A stretch of DNA of 64,000 bases from Deinococcus detaillensis (GTDB lineage Bacteria; Deinococcota; Deinococci; Deinococcales; Deinococcaceae), in the NCBI RefSeq assembly GCF_007280555.1, contig NZ_VKDB01000013.1, positions 34,748 to 98,747 on the forward strand, given 5' to 3'. Position 1 is the first letter of the stretch; every line of letters starts with the position of its first letter. A program made the position numbers and the translations under genes. Below, in pieces: positions 52,301-61,891 of this stretch. The notes under the pieces are model-generated. The model was not told the DNA's origin and did no database searches. It saw only the letters and a list, made by a program, of their open reading frames with translations.

Positions 52301-52529
52301 GTACGCCACAGGCCGAGGTGTCCGCTGGGCCGACGGGACTGTCATTGCGGTGGGCGCGACTGCTGCCCCCACAGGCAGCGACCTGACTAGCATTGACACT
52401 GACACCGATAAGGGCAGCTTGACCACTACTCTTGGCCTGGGCAAAGGCATCATGACGCTTGACCTCGGCACAGCTGGATTGGCGGCTGGCGGCAAAGGTA
52501 CCGTTTGCTTCCAGACCAAAGTCCCTTAA
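49383..52529 (+). CDS. Large secreted DUF11 repeat protein C
   Basis: 1048 residues from GTG 49383, which overlaps the stop of the remnant (GTGA). Basic start [22 protein letters not shown] and signal peptide to about residue 31. The N-terminal domain has two cysteines ([19 protein letters not shown]). Clear DUF11 units occur at about 275-395 ([25 protein letters not shown]) and 580-700 ([30 protein letters not shown]), with a prealbumin-like unit between ([26 protein letters not shown]). A non-repeat domain follows (about 745-900), then a final DUF11 unit ending VCFQTKVP. Surface protein; no anchor visible. Confidence 0.82.
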   Translation: MNLHHKRRPLRRLLILLAVISGLASGMSGAANYNLRFVNPGNCPANVNGANAALNSSCRYTNVVVDNAGTPLPAASIYQRDVIVTLSKLTGGAVVAGTTTNPDAWDNDKLQLDGVGAFRPEFFTPTVTSPNTAGATAWAEFTFQFVPTGGVSTTTTPLPGTFYMTSFDTDGNTSTLREFIEFVGPSASGISSNPASADQLGAAVDGGTNYEAITDANQAAIGSGAAYKASAQFATPGIVKFAVGARQGASSCSDACERLSAYSFQVADSVVLYPSVDGSKSVKLTTDADGNGVVSPGDTLTYTVTYTNTGNAAETGFQITDALPAGVTITAAGAQTVRLNGTVTAGARNTGYTGAVGKTGLLAAGRTLPVGGTVSVSIPVTVNAVAADNTVLSNQTNSSGSYTNAAGTSLPAPAADSDNVDSTTVFPPSTAATTGFGTVPAGSVAQTQVASVDPTTVNVRRLPTLTLSKTIAAPGRVNPADQFTVQIKNGATVTASANTTGTGTTAATGITSLLSGTSYTLTEVMAAGSISSLTSYTTAASCTNSTVGGLTTLPTGAGQSFTLTPALGDVINCTLTNTAKLPSLSIGKTNNGPWVANQAGATYTLTVSNAGPGATSGVITVQDQLPVGITPRSISGFTSGTFTCTYPDELATGSPAPDQTYAVTCTSSATIASGGTATITLPVEVNPNAVGSAVNYASVGGGGDSRNAGAAPTPSATCTPTELCTSNPVTVTDVASPPVCTTPAQTTNLLTGTYSFYDSVNGQNITRNVPLIANSPNYVSRGSGAGKAYVVDMSWGWNNGTGNALSPKGTVSLLINGTVYATLTTNDGYSGYATFAALNGATIAGSEMGRTAGLGAAAANAYVTLPTSVTAISSVQVRWVLGVAPGSSSDDDGGVIIRSINACAQYPVITLLKLGRNVSASPSQPFIGSVGSIGAKPGDTVEYCVVYSNTGGAAPNFKLTDNVPAELNALVDGYATGRGVRWADGTVIAVGATAAPTGSDLTSIDTDTDKGSLTTTLGLGKGIMTLDLGTAGLAAGGKGTVCFQTKVP

Positions 52530-52551
52530 GCTTCCACCCTCCCCGAATGCC

Positions 52552-52590
52552 CCGGCGGCTCCACTTTCACAGGTGGGGTCGCCACTTTTC
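52552..52590 (+). terminator. Weak terminator after the envelope genes
   Basis: GGCGGCTCCAC and GGTGGGGTCGCC arms with wobble pairs and a 7-base loop, followed by ACTTTTC. Confidence 0.4.
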
Positions 52591-52635
52591 ATCTAAGCCG
52601 CCCGCCACACAAGTGGTCTGTAAGACTTCACGCCC

Positions 52636-52641
52636 TAGAAT
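52636..52641 (+). promoter_or_regulatory. -10 element TAGAAT, leaderless prepilin peptidase gene
   Basis: TAGAAT exactly 6 bases before GTG 52648. Confidence 0.6.
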
Positions 52642-52647
52642 TCACCC

Positions 52648-53814
52648 GTGAATCTGGATGTGTACGTCGTCATCGTTCTGTTTGTCCTGGGCCTGCTGAT
52701 CGGCTCGTTTTCCAACGTGCTGATCTGGCGCTTGCCCAGAGGCGAAAACGTGGCTTTTCCGCCGAGCCACTGCCCCAACTGCAACCACCAGCTCGGCCCG
52801 CAAGATCTGGTGCCGGTGGTGTCGTGGGCCTTGCTGGGCGGTAAGTGCCGCTACTGTAAAGCGCCGATCAGTGCCCGCTATCCCATCATCGAGCTGATCA
52901 GCGGCTTCGGTTATGCGGCCATCGCCCTGCTGTTTCCGCTCAGCAGCTTCGGCGCGGGCGTCGTCGGGCTGTGCCTGCTGTTTACCATTTTGCTGGTCGC
53001 CTCTATCGTTGACTTTGAGACCTACACCATTCCCGATGAGCTGACCATCCCCGGCACCGCCATCGGCCTGATTTTTGGCGCGGTCAACGGCGCGGCCCTC
53101 TCCCCTCTGCCCAATTTTGAAGCGGCCCTACGCGGAGCATTGATGGGCGCGGGCGTGCTGGTCGTCATCAGCTTGCTGGGCGGTTGGGTACTGCGGCGCT
53201 TTCGTGAGCGCCTGTACCCCGAGGTGCCGATTGGCTATCAGCAGATCGCGCTGGCCCTCTTTGGCGGCGTGCTGTTCGGCGGACTGTGGGGCAGTTGGTG
53301 GGCGGCTTTGGCGGGCGGCGCGGCACTGGGCGTCATTTCCACTGTCATCAATGTCGCGGCCCGGCGAGTCGTGCGCGTTCCCGAACTGCTGACGCTGGGC
53401 GGCTCACTGCTGGGTCTGGCTTTTTTCAGCGCACGTGGCAGCCTTTCGCTGCTGACGGGTCTTCAAGGTGGCCTCGCCGCTGCGGGGGCTCTCAGTCTGC
53501 TGGCGGGGGCGTACTGGTGGCTGAGCAGTTCCAACGACACCGCCGAGGACGACGACAGCCCCAGCGACCCCACCGCGATGGGCTTTGGGGACGTGAAGCT
53601 GGCCGCCGTCATCGGGGCATTTCTGGGTTTCGAGCGCTTGCTGGTGGCCCTGGCAGTGGCGGTGGTGGCGGGCGCGGTGCTGGGCTTGATCCAGCGCTTT
53701 ACCGGTGGCGAAAACAAACTCAAATTCGGGCCGTATTTGGCGATAGGCGCGGTGGTGGCCTTGCTGTGGGGCGCGGCGATTATTGAGGCTTATCAGGGGT
53801 ATTTGGGGCTGTAG
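52648..53814 (+). CDS. pilD: Prepilin peptidase / N-methyltransferase
   Basis: 388 residues. Cuts and N-methylates type IV prepilins and related pseudopilins at the inner membrane. N-terminal methylation domain with the zinc cysteines Cys42/45 and Cys67/70 (HCPNCNH, CRYC). The two catalytic aspartates of the A24 peptidase are Asp122 in IVDFETYTIPDEL and Asp315 in GFGDVKLAA. About nine membrane segments; a longer loop between the two aspartates (about 165-310) makes it longer than E. coli PilD-type enzymes. Fits the known natural competence and pili of Deinococcus. Confidence 0.95.
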   Translation: MNLDVYVVIVLFVLGLLIGSFSNVLIWRLPRGENVAFPPSHCPNCNHQLGPQDLVPVVSWALLGGKCRYCKAPISARYPIIELISGFGYAAIALLFPLSSFGAGVVGLCLLFTILLVASIVDFETYTIPDELTIPGTAIGLIFGAVNGAALSPLPNFEAALRGALMGAGVLVVISLLGGWVLRRFRERLYPEVPIGYQQIALALFGGVLFGGLWGSWWAALAGGAALGVISTVINVAARRVVRVPELLTLGGSLLGLAFFSARGSLSLLTGLQGGLAAAGALSLLAGAYWWLSSSNDTAEDDDSPSDPTAMGFGDVKLAAVIGAFLGFERLLVALAVAVVAGAVLGLIQRFTGGENKLKFGPYLAIGAVVALLWGAAIIEAYQGYLGL

Positions 53815-53883
53815 ACGTCCCTGAGCAGTGGACGCATAGAAGTGGGGAGCGGGCCGAGTGGCAAGCCTGCTCCCCATATCCAT

Positions 53884-55473
53884 TTACCGCACCGCTTGCA
53901 GCACCTTGCTGTACGCCCCTGCAAAGGCGGCTTGGTCAATCGACTTGCTGTCGTTGCTGGTGGCGCTCACGCAAACCGTGCGCCCGTCTTGCGTCGTCAC
54001 CTGCGTGGTCAAGTTCAGCACGCCGCCTTCGCTGCCGCCTTTGTAACTGACCGTCTTAAACAAGCTGGGATCGGCCACGCCCGCTTCAACTTGCATCAGC
54101 GGCAGGGCAGCGACTTCGTTCATGAGGCCGCACAGCGTCGTGACCGGCACAAACCATTCCACTTGCGGCGAGGTGATGGCGTCTGCGGCAAACAAACTCA
54201 CGCTCGGCAGCGGCGCGGCGGCGGCTTGCTCCAGCACCGCTTGCTTCTGGGCGTCGTTGCCACTGAGGTAGGCGTCCAAGAGCGCTTTGTTGGCCGGATT
54301 CTTGAGGGCGAAAAATTCGCGGGTGTTGGGCAAGGCTGCTTGTCCAAGCCGCTTGGCCACGCCGCCGCGCCCCACCAAACGCAGCAGCACGTTGGTGGCG
54401 GTGTTGTCACTCTGTGAGATCATCAGCGTCGCCAAACTCTGCAAGGTCAGCGGGGCGTTGTCGGGCCACGTCTGCAAGAAGCCGCTGGGCAAGGCTTTAT
54501 CCTGTGCCTGCACCGTAGTGACTTCCGACCACTGGTGCTGCCCCGTTTTCATCTGGGCCAGCAACTCGGCCATGATGCCCAGTTTGAAGGCCGAGCCAAC
54601 CGCCAGTTTTTGATCTGGATTGAGGCTGCCCGTCACCTTGCCGTTTTCGACGACCACCACGCTGTTTTGCCCGGCCAGTTTGCCAAAAGCGCTTATGGAC
54701 TCAGCCAAGTTCGGTTTTTGGTTGGGTGTGCCCGCGCCGAGCAGAAGTCCAGTGAAGCGGCCCTGCGCGTCCACACTCGCTCCCTTGATCGGTAAAGTCC
54801 CGTCAGTGAATTTGGCAGTGAACCCACCGTCCTTGCCCGCTTCCACACTTTGAAAGGTGCCGAGGCCGCTGCTGGCACTCGCCAAAATGGGGGAGAGCTG
54901 CGTCACCGGCACCTGCTTGAGGAAGTCAGCAGAAAACCACTCGGGGCTGAGCGTTTTGGCTGACAAAAGGCGCGTGAGGGCGGCTTGCACAGTGGTTGCC
55001 GCGTTTGAAGTCGGAGCGGCTGAAGTGGGCGGGGCCGTGGGGGTTGCAAGCGCGGGCTGAGCGGGGGCAGCTGAAGTGGGCGCGGTGTTGGCCTGCTGTC
55101 CCCGCAAAAACAAGCTGGTGAATTGGCCTGCCGCGTTGAGCTGGGTCTCCACCGTGACTGTGCCGCCCACGTAGCGCAGGCGGTAGCGATTACTACCGAG
55201 GTCGTCCACGCTCTGGAACGCGCCGTACTGCTCTTTAAAGCTCCGAAAGCCGCCCGCCACTTGCGGCAGAGCGCTGGCAAAATCAGGCGTAAACCAACCA
55301 GCTTCCACTTTGTCCGCCGCTGCCAAGCGGGTCAGTGCGGCCTGCGGTGTGAGAGCGGCGGTGCTGGTCGCTGGCGCAGCAGTTTGGGCGGTCGTCTGAG
55401 CTGTGGTCGTCTGAGCCAAAGTAGAAGAACCAAAAGTGATGCCGAGGAGGGCGGTGAGAAGCAACTTGTTCAT
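53884..55473 (-). CDS. Class A beta-lactamase-fold serine hydrolase with tandem N-terminal domains
   Basis: 529 residues from ATG 55473. Signal peptide MNKLLLTALLGITFGSSTLAQ. Two tandem copies of a DUF3887/NTF2-like domain (about 42-125 and 163-247: ALTRLAAADKVEAGWFTPDF and ALTRLLSAKTLSPEWFSADF), joined by Ala/Pro/Thr linkers. A catalytic domain follows, about 260-529: SxxK at 294-297 (SAFK), SDN at 355-357, and KGG instead of KTG in YKGGSEGG. Could be a beta-lactamase or a carboxypeptidase-like enzyme; the duplicated front suggests a cell-wall role. Confidence 0.82.
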   Translation of the reverse strand: MNKLLLTALLGITFGSSTLAQTTTAQTTAQTAAPATSTAALTPQAALTRLAAADKVEAGWFTPDFASALPQVAGGFRSFKEQYGAFQSVDDLGSNRYRLRYVGGTVTVETQLNAAGQFTSLFLRGQQANTAPTSAAPAQPALATPTAPPTSAAPTSNAATTVQAALTRLLSAKTLSPEWFSADFLKQVPVTQLSPILASASSGLGTFQSVEAGKDGGFTAKFTDGTLPIKGASVDAQGRFTGLLLGAGTPNQKPNLAESISAFGKLAGQNSVVVVENGKVTGSLNPDQKLAVGSAFKLGIMAELLAQMKTGQHQWSEVTTVQAQDKALPSGFLQTWPDNAPLTLQSLATLMISQSDNTATNVLLRLVGRGGVAKRLGQAALPNTREFFALKNPANKALLDAYLSGNDAQKQAVLEQAAAAPLPSVSLFAADAITSPQVEWFVPVTTLCGLMNEVAALPLMQVEAGVADPSLFKTVSYKGGSEGGVLNLTTQVTTQDGRTVCVSATSNDSKSIDQAAFAGAYSKVLQAVR

Positions 55474-55574
55474 GCTTACGACTATGCGTGAAGGGCGTTC
55501 AGAGTTGCAAGCCCAAAAAAGCGGCCCCACTTTGGAAGCCGCTTGGCGCTGCTTTGCTGCTCAGGTGGATTGGG

Positions 55575-56561
<987 letters not shown>

Positions 56562-56679
56562 GAATGGTTCCTCCTGAGTTCTTGCGTAGGAATTTGAATG
56601 CGCGTTTATGCTACCCCACCCGGCGAGGTCAGCGGGTTCAGGTTCCTTTGTGGGTAACGGCGGCGTGGCGTAGCGCCAA

Positions 56680-56711
56680 CAAAAAACTCCACCCTCACGT
56701 GGAGAGTGGAG
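56680..56711 (-). terminator. Terminator of rplS
   Basis: Minus strand: 9-base-pair stem (56703-56711 with 56687-56695, one wobble) then TTTTTT. Confidence 0.85.
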
Positions 56712-56727
56712 CTGAGCCCGCAAGCGG

Positions 56728-57351
56728 TTATTCGCTTTTGGTTTCGGGAGCAGTTTGCTCGGTTTCGGCTGCTTCCGGAGCGGCAGCTTGCTCTGCGGCC
56801 TTTGCTTCCTGGGCAGCGGCTTCAGCTTCCTGAGCGGCGGCAGCTTCTTGGGCAGCTTTGGCAGCGGCTTCGGCGTCCTTGGCAGCTTGGGCTTCCTGCG
56901 CGGCTTTGTCCAGCGTTGCTTGTTCGGCGGCGGCGGCTTTGGTGCGCTGATCGCGGGCGGCGTCTTTCATTACGCGGCCACGGTCATTCTTGATGCGGGC
57001 CGCTTTACCACGCAGTTCGCGCAAGTAATACAGCTTGGCACGGCGCACTTTGCCGCGCTCCAAGATGGTGATTTTGCTGATCAGCGGGGTGTTGAAGGGA
57101 AACACGCGCTCCACGCCCTCGCCGAAAGAAATCTTGCGAACCGTAAAGCTTTTGCGGCTGCCGCCAGCATTGATGGCGATGACGACGCCTTCAAAGGCTT
57201 GCACGCGGGTGCGGGTGCCTTCGACCACTTTGGTTTCCACGCGTACGGTGTCGCCCGCTTGGAAATCCGGCGCATCGGCTTTGATGTGCGGCTGCTCGAT
57301 GGAGCGCAAAATAGCGCCACGGTTGATTCTGGGGATGCTGCTCTTGGTCAT
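56728..57351 (-). CDS. rplS: 50S ribosomal protein L19 with long Ala-rich tail
   Basis: 207 residues from ATG 57351 (GGAG 10 bases upstream). L19 core at about 1-115: [84 protein letters not shown]. The remaining roughly 85 residues are a helical Ala/Glu/Lys/Gln tail ([20 protein letters not shown]...), absent in E. coli (115 residues) but reported for Deinococcus L19. Confidence 0.96.
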   Translation of the reverse strand: MTKSSIPRINRGAILRSIEQPHIKADAPDFQAGDTVRVETKVVEGTRTRVQAFEGVVIAINAGGSRKSFTVRKISFGEGVERVFPFNTPLISKITILERGKVRRAKLYYLRELRGKAARIKNDRGRVMKDAARDQRTKAAAAEQATLDKAAQEAQAAKDAEAAAKAAQEAAAAQEAEAAAQEAKAAEQAAAPEAAETEQTAPETKSE

Positions 57352-57620
57352 GGTTGGTTCTCCTTTGCGCTGGCGGATCACACCACCTCTTGCCACGCGG
57401 CAAGCAGATGTGTTCACAGTCGCGGGTGCTGCTGTCCTCGCCGCTCGGCCTTCGCCGGGGCAACCTCAGAAGTATAAGGGCACAGGAGCGCAAGGTAAAG
57501 CCCTCTTTGCGGCGCGGAGGTGTCGTGGTTGACAATGCCTCAGGGCGCGGCTATCCTTTAACCCGCTGCGAAAGCGGCTGCGCCGAGGTCTGAAGTTCAG
57601 TTCCGAAGCGCGAAATATCT

Positions 57621-57696
<76 letters not shown>

Positions 57697-57699
57697 GAT

Positions 57700-57775
<76 letters not shown>

Positions 57776-57782
57776 TCTCAAA

Positions 57783-57812
57783 CTCCCTCGTCTTTTGGCG
57801 GGGGGTTTTTGT
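57783..57812 (+). terminator. Terminator of the tRNA pair
   Basis: CCCTCG pairs with CGGGGG (one G-T), followed by GTTTTTGTTTT. Confidence 0.7.
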
Positions 57813-57897
57813 TTTGCACTCTGAGAATCAGCACGTCGAAGTGGGAAAGACCGGTAAAGGCCCTTCCCGCTTCTGTGTTGTGTTATCTACTCAAAAT

Positions 57898-59211
57898 TTA
57901 GTCGTGTGCGGCGGCCAGCTCCTTATGGCTCTCGCCAAACTGCTGCGCTTCAGTGCTGCCCGCCAGCGCGGTGGTGCTGCTTTTGCCGCCCGCCGCCGCG
58001 TTGGACACCAAGTCAAAGTAGCCCGTTCCGACCTCGCGCTGGTGCTTGACCGCCGTGAAGCCGCGCTTCTGCGCCGCGAATTCTTTTTCCTGCAACTCCA
58101 CGAAGCTTTTCATCTGGTTTCTGGCGTAGCCGTAAGCCAGCTCGAACATCCCGTGATTGAGGCTGTGGAAGCCCGCCAGCGTAATGAACTGGAACTTATA
58201 ACCCATCTTGCCGAGTTCGACTTGAAACTTGGCGATCGTTTCGTCGTCCAAGTTCTTCCGCCAGTTGAAGCTGGGCGAGCAGTTGTAGGCCAGCAGTTTG
58301 CCGGGAAACTGAGCGTGAATGGCCTCGGCAAAGCGGCGGGCGTCGTCCAAGTTCGGCACGCTGGTTTCGCACCAGATCACGTCGGCGTAGGGTGCATATG
58401 CCAAGGCGCGGCTGATGGCCTGCTCCATGCCGGGTTTGACATAAAAAAAGCCCTCGGGGGTGCGCTCGCCAGTGCAAAAGGCTTTGTCGTTCTCGTCGAT
58501 GTCGCTGGTCAGGAGGTTGGCGGCGTCGGCGTCGGTGCGGGCGATCAGCACCGTCGGCACGCCCGACACGTCGGCGGCCAAGCGGGCGGCGTTCAGCGTG
58601 CGGATAAATTGGCTGGTCGGCACCAAAACTTTGCCGCCCAGGTGCCCGCATTTTTTCTCGGAGGCGAGTTGGTCTTCAAAGTGAACGCCCGCCGCGCCCG
58701 CCTCGATCATCGCCTTCATCAGCTCGAAGGCATTGAGTGGCCCGCCGAATCCGGCCTCAGCGTCGGCCACGATGGGCGCGAAGTAATCGATCTCGCCCTC
58801 ACCTTCAGAATGTTGAATCTGATCGGCGCGGCGCAGGGTGTTGTTGATCCGCTTGACCACGTCCGGCACCGACGAGGCCGGGTAAAGGCTCTGATCCGGG
58901 TACATCTGGCCCGCGTTGTTGGCGTCGCCCGCCACCTGCCAGCCGCTCAGATAAATGGCCTTGAGGCCGGCTTTGACCTGCTGCATGGCCTGATTGCCAG
59001 TCAGTGCGCCGAGGGCATTGACGAAGTCTTCTTGCTTCATCAGTTGCCACAGCTTTTGTGCGCCGTGCTTGGCCAGCGTGTGCTCGATGTGGAGGCTGCC
59101 GCGCAACTTGACCACTTCGGCGGCGCTGTAGTTGCGCTGAATGCCTTGCCAGCGCTCTTTGGTTTTCCAGGTCTTTTCCAAAATCTCGGCGGGCGTGCGG
59201 GGATTGGTCAT
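57898..59211 (-). CDS. aceA: Isocitrate lyase
   Basis: 437 residues from ATG 59211 (AAGGAG 8 bases upstream; the 52-codon extension is leader). First glyoxylate-shunt enzyme, isocitrate to succinate and glyoxylate. Catalytic motif KKCGHLGGK with Cys188 and His190, preceded by [21 protein letters not shown] (87-107) and [10 protein letters not shown]. Typical length. No malate synthase in the window; Deinococcus is known to run an active glyoxylate bypass. Confidence 0.96.
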   Translation of the reverse strand: MTNPRTPAEILEKTWKTKERWQGIQRNYSAAEVVKLRGSLHIEHTLAKHGAQKLWQLMKQEDFVNALGALTGNQAMQQVKAGLKAIYLSGWQVAGDANNAGQMYPDQSLYPASSVPDVVKRINNTLRRADQIQHSEGEGEIDYFAPIVADAEAGFGGPLNAFELMKAMIEAGAAGVHFEDQLASEKKCGHLGGKVLVPTSQFIRTLNAARLAADVSGVPTVLIARTDADAANLLTSDIDENDKAFCTGERTPEGFFYVKPGMEQAISRALAYAPYADVIWCETSVPNLDDARRFAEAIHAQFPGKLLAYNCSPSFNWRKNLDDETIAKFQVELGKMGYKFQFITLAGFHSLNHGMFELAYGYARNQMKSFVELQEKEFAAQKRGFTAVKHQREVGTGYFDLVSNAAAGGKSSTTALAGSTEAQQFGESHKELAAAHD

Positions 59212-59373
59212 GGTCGGCTCTCCTTGTGAGGGAAAGAAGTCCCTGCCTTCAGAGCCGTTCTCTGAAGTGTCGGGCCTTCTTTTGAATGTCTCATGCTGGC
59301 AGAGCTGAGCTGCTTCGGGGCGTGTTGTACCCGTGCTGGACAGCGTTATCTGATTTGAGGCGTACACCGGAGA

Positions 59374-59405
59374 AGTGGTGTAGTCGGGCGGGGAAGTACA
59401 CCACT
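59374..59405. repeat. Inverted repeat between aceA and the 58-residue gene
   Basis: AGTGGTGTA and TACACCACT, perfect 9-base arms, 14-base spacer. Could be a terminator stem for the minus-strand 58-residue gene (followed by TTCTCC, not T-rich) or an operator upstream of aceA. Confidence 0.45.
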
Positions 59406-59419
59406 CGGAGCTCGGCAGC

Positions 59420-59596
59420 TTACCGCAGCACTTCTTCGTCCACCTTCGGGAGCGGCGCGTGCGCTCCGCCCTTGCGCGGGCGGGGGCCGTGCGGAGCGGT
59501 CACGGCGGCGAGGTGGTCGCCCTGCTGATCGTCGGGACGGGTGGGCCGAGCAAACAAGCGAATCAGCAGCGAACGCACAGCTGAAAGTAGGTTCAT
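59420..59596 (-). CDS. 58-residue conserved-looking small protein
   Basis: ATG 59596 to TAA 59420. Begins [20 protein letters not shown], an amphipathic basic helix, then a Gly/Pro/Arg-rich middle and acidic end [15 protein letters not shown] -10 box lies 5 bases before the ATG, the same arrangement as the confirmed leaderless genes here, which is the main support. No family recognised. Lies 35 bases upstream of ruvX's stop on the same strand. Confidence 0.55.
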   Translation of the reverse strand: MNLLSAVRSLLIRLFARPTRPDDQQGDHLAAVTAPHGPRPRKGGAHAPLPKVDEEVLR

Positions 59597-59601
59597 GCTT
59601 C

Positions 59602-59607
59602 AGTCTA
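59602..59607 (-). promoter_or_regulatory. -10 element TAGACT, leaderless 58-residue gene
   Basis: Minus-strand TAGACT, 5 bases before the ATG. Confidence 0.55.
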
Positions 59608-59631
59608 GAGCTTCTTTATGCTGCAGCTTCG

Positions 59632-60045
59632 TTATTCTGCTTGAGTTTGTAGCTGCGCCACACGCCCCTGCACGTACAGTTCCAAAATCTGCACGGCGGC
59701 GGCTTCATCCAAGTCGGTTGCGCCAAGCTCGCGGGCGCGGCGTGTGGTGAAGCGCTCATCTTGGTACACCACCTCGGCTCCCACCTTTTGCAGCTCGCGC
59801 CCAAACGAGCGCACCCGGTCAGCCGTTGGACTGGCCGAGCCGTCGATGCTCAGCGGCAAGCCCAAGACCAACACGGCGGCGGCCTCTTGGCGCTGCTTGT
59901 GCAAAATGGCTTTGAGATCGCGGGGCAGCCGGGTGCGGTCAAAGCTGCCGCGCCCGAACACCAACGCGCCTTTATTGACGGCGTAGCCCACCCGATTTTT
60001 ACTGACATCGAGGGCGAGGAAAACGGGTAGGCTCGGCTGGCTCAT
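59632..60045 (-). CDS. ruvX: Holliday junction resolvase-like protein RuvX/YqgF
   Basis: 137 residues from ATG 60045. RNase H-like fold: LALDVSKNRVGYAV (first Asp), VLGLPLSIDGS, YQDERFTTRRA (Glu) and DEAAAVQILELYV (last Asp). Members process 16S/5S pre-rRNA ends and were proposed as alternative Holliday junction resolvases. TACACT lies 6 bases before the ATG; that box is 23 bases from the divergent marC -10, so the two promoters nearly touch. Confidence 0.9.
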   Translation of the reverse strand: MSQPSLPVFLALDVSKNRVGYAVNKGALVFGRGSFDRTRLPRDLKAILHKQRQEAAAVLVLGLPLSIDGSASPTADRVRSFGRELQKVGAEVVYQDERFTTRRARELGATDLDEAAAVQILELYVQGRVAQLQTQAE

Positions 60046-60051
60046 GCGCCA

Positions 60052-60057
60052 AGTGTA
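60052..60057 (-). promoter_or_regulatory. -10 element TACACT, leaderless ruvX
   Basis: Minus-strand TACACT 6 bases before ATG 60045. Confidence 0.6.
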
Positions 60058-60079
60058 GCGGCTGCCAGGATCGCTGTCA

Positions 60080-60085
60080 TAGGCT
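60080..60085 (+). promoter_or_regulatory. -10 element TAGGCT, leaderless marC-like gene
   Basis: TAGGCT 6 bases before ATG 60092. Confidence 0.55.
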
Positions 60086-60091
60086 AGGGCC

Positions 60092-60823
60092 ATGAACACG
60101 GTTGCCCTCACCAGTATTGCCCTGCAAACCTTCTTGACCATGGTGGTGGTCATGGATCCTATCGGGCTGGCCCCGCTCTACATCGGCCTGGCCAGCAACC
60201 GTTCCAGAGCAGATCGCCGCTCGATTGCCCTCAAAGCCTCACTGGTGGCCGGCGGAATCATCTTCACGTTTGGGCTGATCGGCAAACCGCTGCTCGATTA
60301 TCTGGCGATCAGCCTCGACGCTTTCAAAGTGGCGGGCGGCGTGCTGCTGTTTCTGATCGCGCTGGATATGGTCTTTGGGCGCGGTAACCTCAGCCACGAG
60401 CCGTCGCAAAAAGACCAGATGCCCGATCCGCACGAAGCGCAGGGAGAAGCTGCTCAAACGGAAGCTCCCAAGACAGAAGCCCTTAAGGCTGCGCCGACTC
60501 CGACTGCTCAGGCCCACCTCAGCAGCGCCGCCGACATCAGCGTGTTTCCGCTGGCCATTCCGCTGATCGCTGGCCCCGGCACGCTGGCCAGCATCATGAT
60601 CTTGGCGGGCGGAGCGCACGGACAGGCGCTGCTGCTCGGCGGGGTCTTCGTGGTCACGGCGGCGGTGTTGGTGCTGTGCTACCTCGCTATGCGGCTGTCG
60701 GGGCCCATCGCCCGCTTGATGGGCGAGTCGGGCATTCACGTCATCACCCGAGTATTGGGCGTGCTGCTGGCAGCTTTGGCGGTGCAGTACGTCGCCGATG
60801 GAGTCAAGGGATTTCTCGCCTAA
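60092..60823 (+). CDS. MarC-family integral membrane protein
   Basis: 243 residues, six membrane segments. MarC motif VVMDPIGLAPLYIGLASN at 20-37, a soluble loop of about 50 residues between segments three and four (PSQKDQMPDPHEAQGEAAQTEAPKTEA..., charged and Ala/Thr-rich), then FPLAIPLIAGPGTLASIMIL. Longer than E. coli MarC (221) because of that loop. Function of the family is unresolved despite the historical link to multiple antibiotic resistance. Confidence 0.9.
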   Translation: MNTVALTSIALQTFLTMVVVMDPIGLAPLYIGLASNRSRADRRSIALKASLVAGGIIFTFGLIGKPLLDYLAISLDAFKVAGGVLLFLIALDMVFGRGNLSHEPSQKDQMPDPHEAQGEAAQTEAPKTEALKAAPTPTAQAHLSSAADISVFPLAIPLIAGPGTLASIMILAGGAHGQALLLGGVFVVTAAVLVLCYLAMRLSGPIARLMGESGIHVITRVLGVLLAALAVQYVADGVKGFLA

Positions 60824-60909
60824 TCCGCGAAAGCTGCGGCTTACACCTGCGCCTTGACGCTTAGGCCGCCTAAGCTGTTCGGCGCAACATTTTGCTGACG
60901 ATTTGCGTT

Positions 60910-60915
60910 TAAAAT
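60910..60915 (+). promoter_or_regulatory. -10 element TAAAAT, leaderless HNH gene
   Basis: TAAAAT 6 bases before ATG 60922. Confidence 0.6.
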
Positions 60916-60921
60916 AATTCA

Positions 60922-61470
<549 letters not shown>

Positions 61471-61475
61471 TTAAG

Positions 61476-61512
61476 AGAAGTGCCGCCCGTTACCGTGGGC
61501 AGCACTTCTTTT
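61476..61512. terminator. Bidirectional terminator
   Basis: AGAAGTGCCGCCC (61476-61488) and GGGCAGCACTTCT (61497-61509), 13 pairs with one mismatch, then TTT; between convergent genes. Confidence 0.85.
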
Positions 61513-61524
61513 AAGTTCATGTCT

Positions 61525-61773
61525 TCAAGCTTGAACGTTGGTGCTCTTTTTGTGCGGCATTTCTGCTCCCGATTGCTGGTGGCCCGCACTGAAGCCCGCC
61601 TGAGCGCCGAGCTGCCAAGCCAGTTTGAGCATAAACAAAACCGCTTCGTCGTCACCTTTGGCCATCAAATCGCGCAGGTGTTCGGGCAAGCCTTCGGGCA
61701 AAGGCATTTGCTTGAGCTGCTCGCCGTACTCGGCCCGCAGATTCTCAAACCATTCCACGTAAGGATTCATCAT
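61525..61773 (-). CDS. Small conserved-looking hypothetical protein
   Basis: 82 residues from ATG 61773 (a second ATG follows directly). Begins MMNPYVEWFENLRAEYGEQL, helical throughout, Gln/Ala-rich tail. No family recognised. TAGATT lies exactly 6 bases before the first ATG. Divergent from the ubiD-family gene. Confidence 0.65.
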   Translation of the reverse strand: MMNPYVEWFENLRAEYGEQLKQMPLPEGLPEHLRDLMAKGDDEAVLFMLKLAWQLGAQAGFSAGHQQSGAEMPHKKSTNVQA

Positions 61774-61779
61774 CGTCCA

Positions 61780-61785
61780 AATCTA
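61780..61785 (-). promoter_or_regulatory. -10 element TAGATT, leaderless
   Basis: Minus-strand TAGATT 6 bases before ATG 61773. Confidence 0.5.
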
Positions 61786-61879
61786 ACACAACCACACTCA
61801 AGGAATGTAAGTTTACAAGCTGATTTTTGAACTGGATGCATCTGGTAAGCGAGCGGACAGAAGTTGGCGGGATAGCCCC

Positions 61880-61885
61880 TAGACT
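61880..61885 (+). promoter_or_regulatory. -10 element TAGACT, leaderless ubiD-family gene
   Basis: TAGACT 6 bases before ATG 61892; shares CTAGACTGCGCT with the recG promoter. Confidence 0.65.
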
Positions 61886-61891
61886 GCGCTC

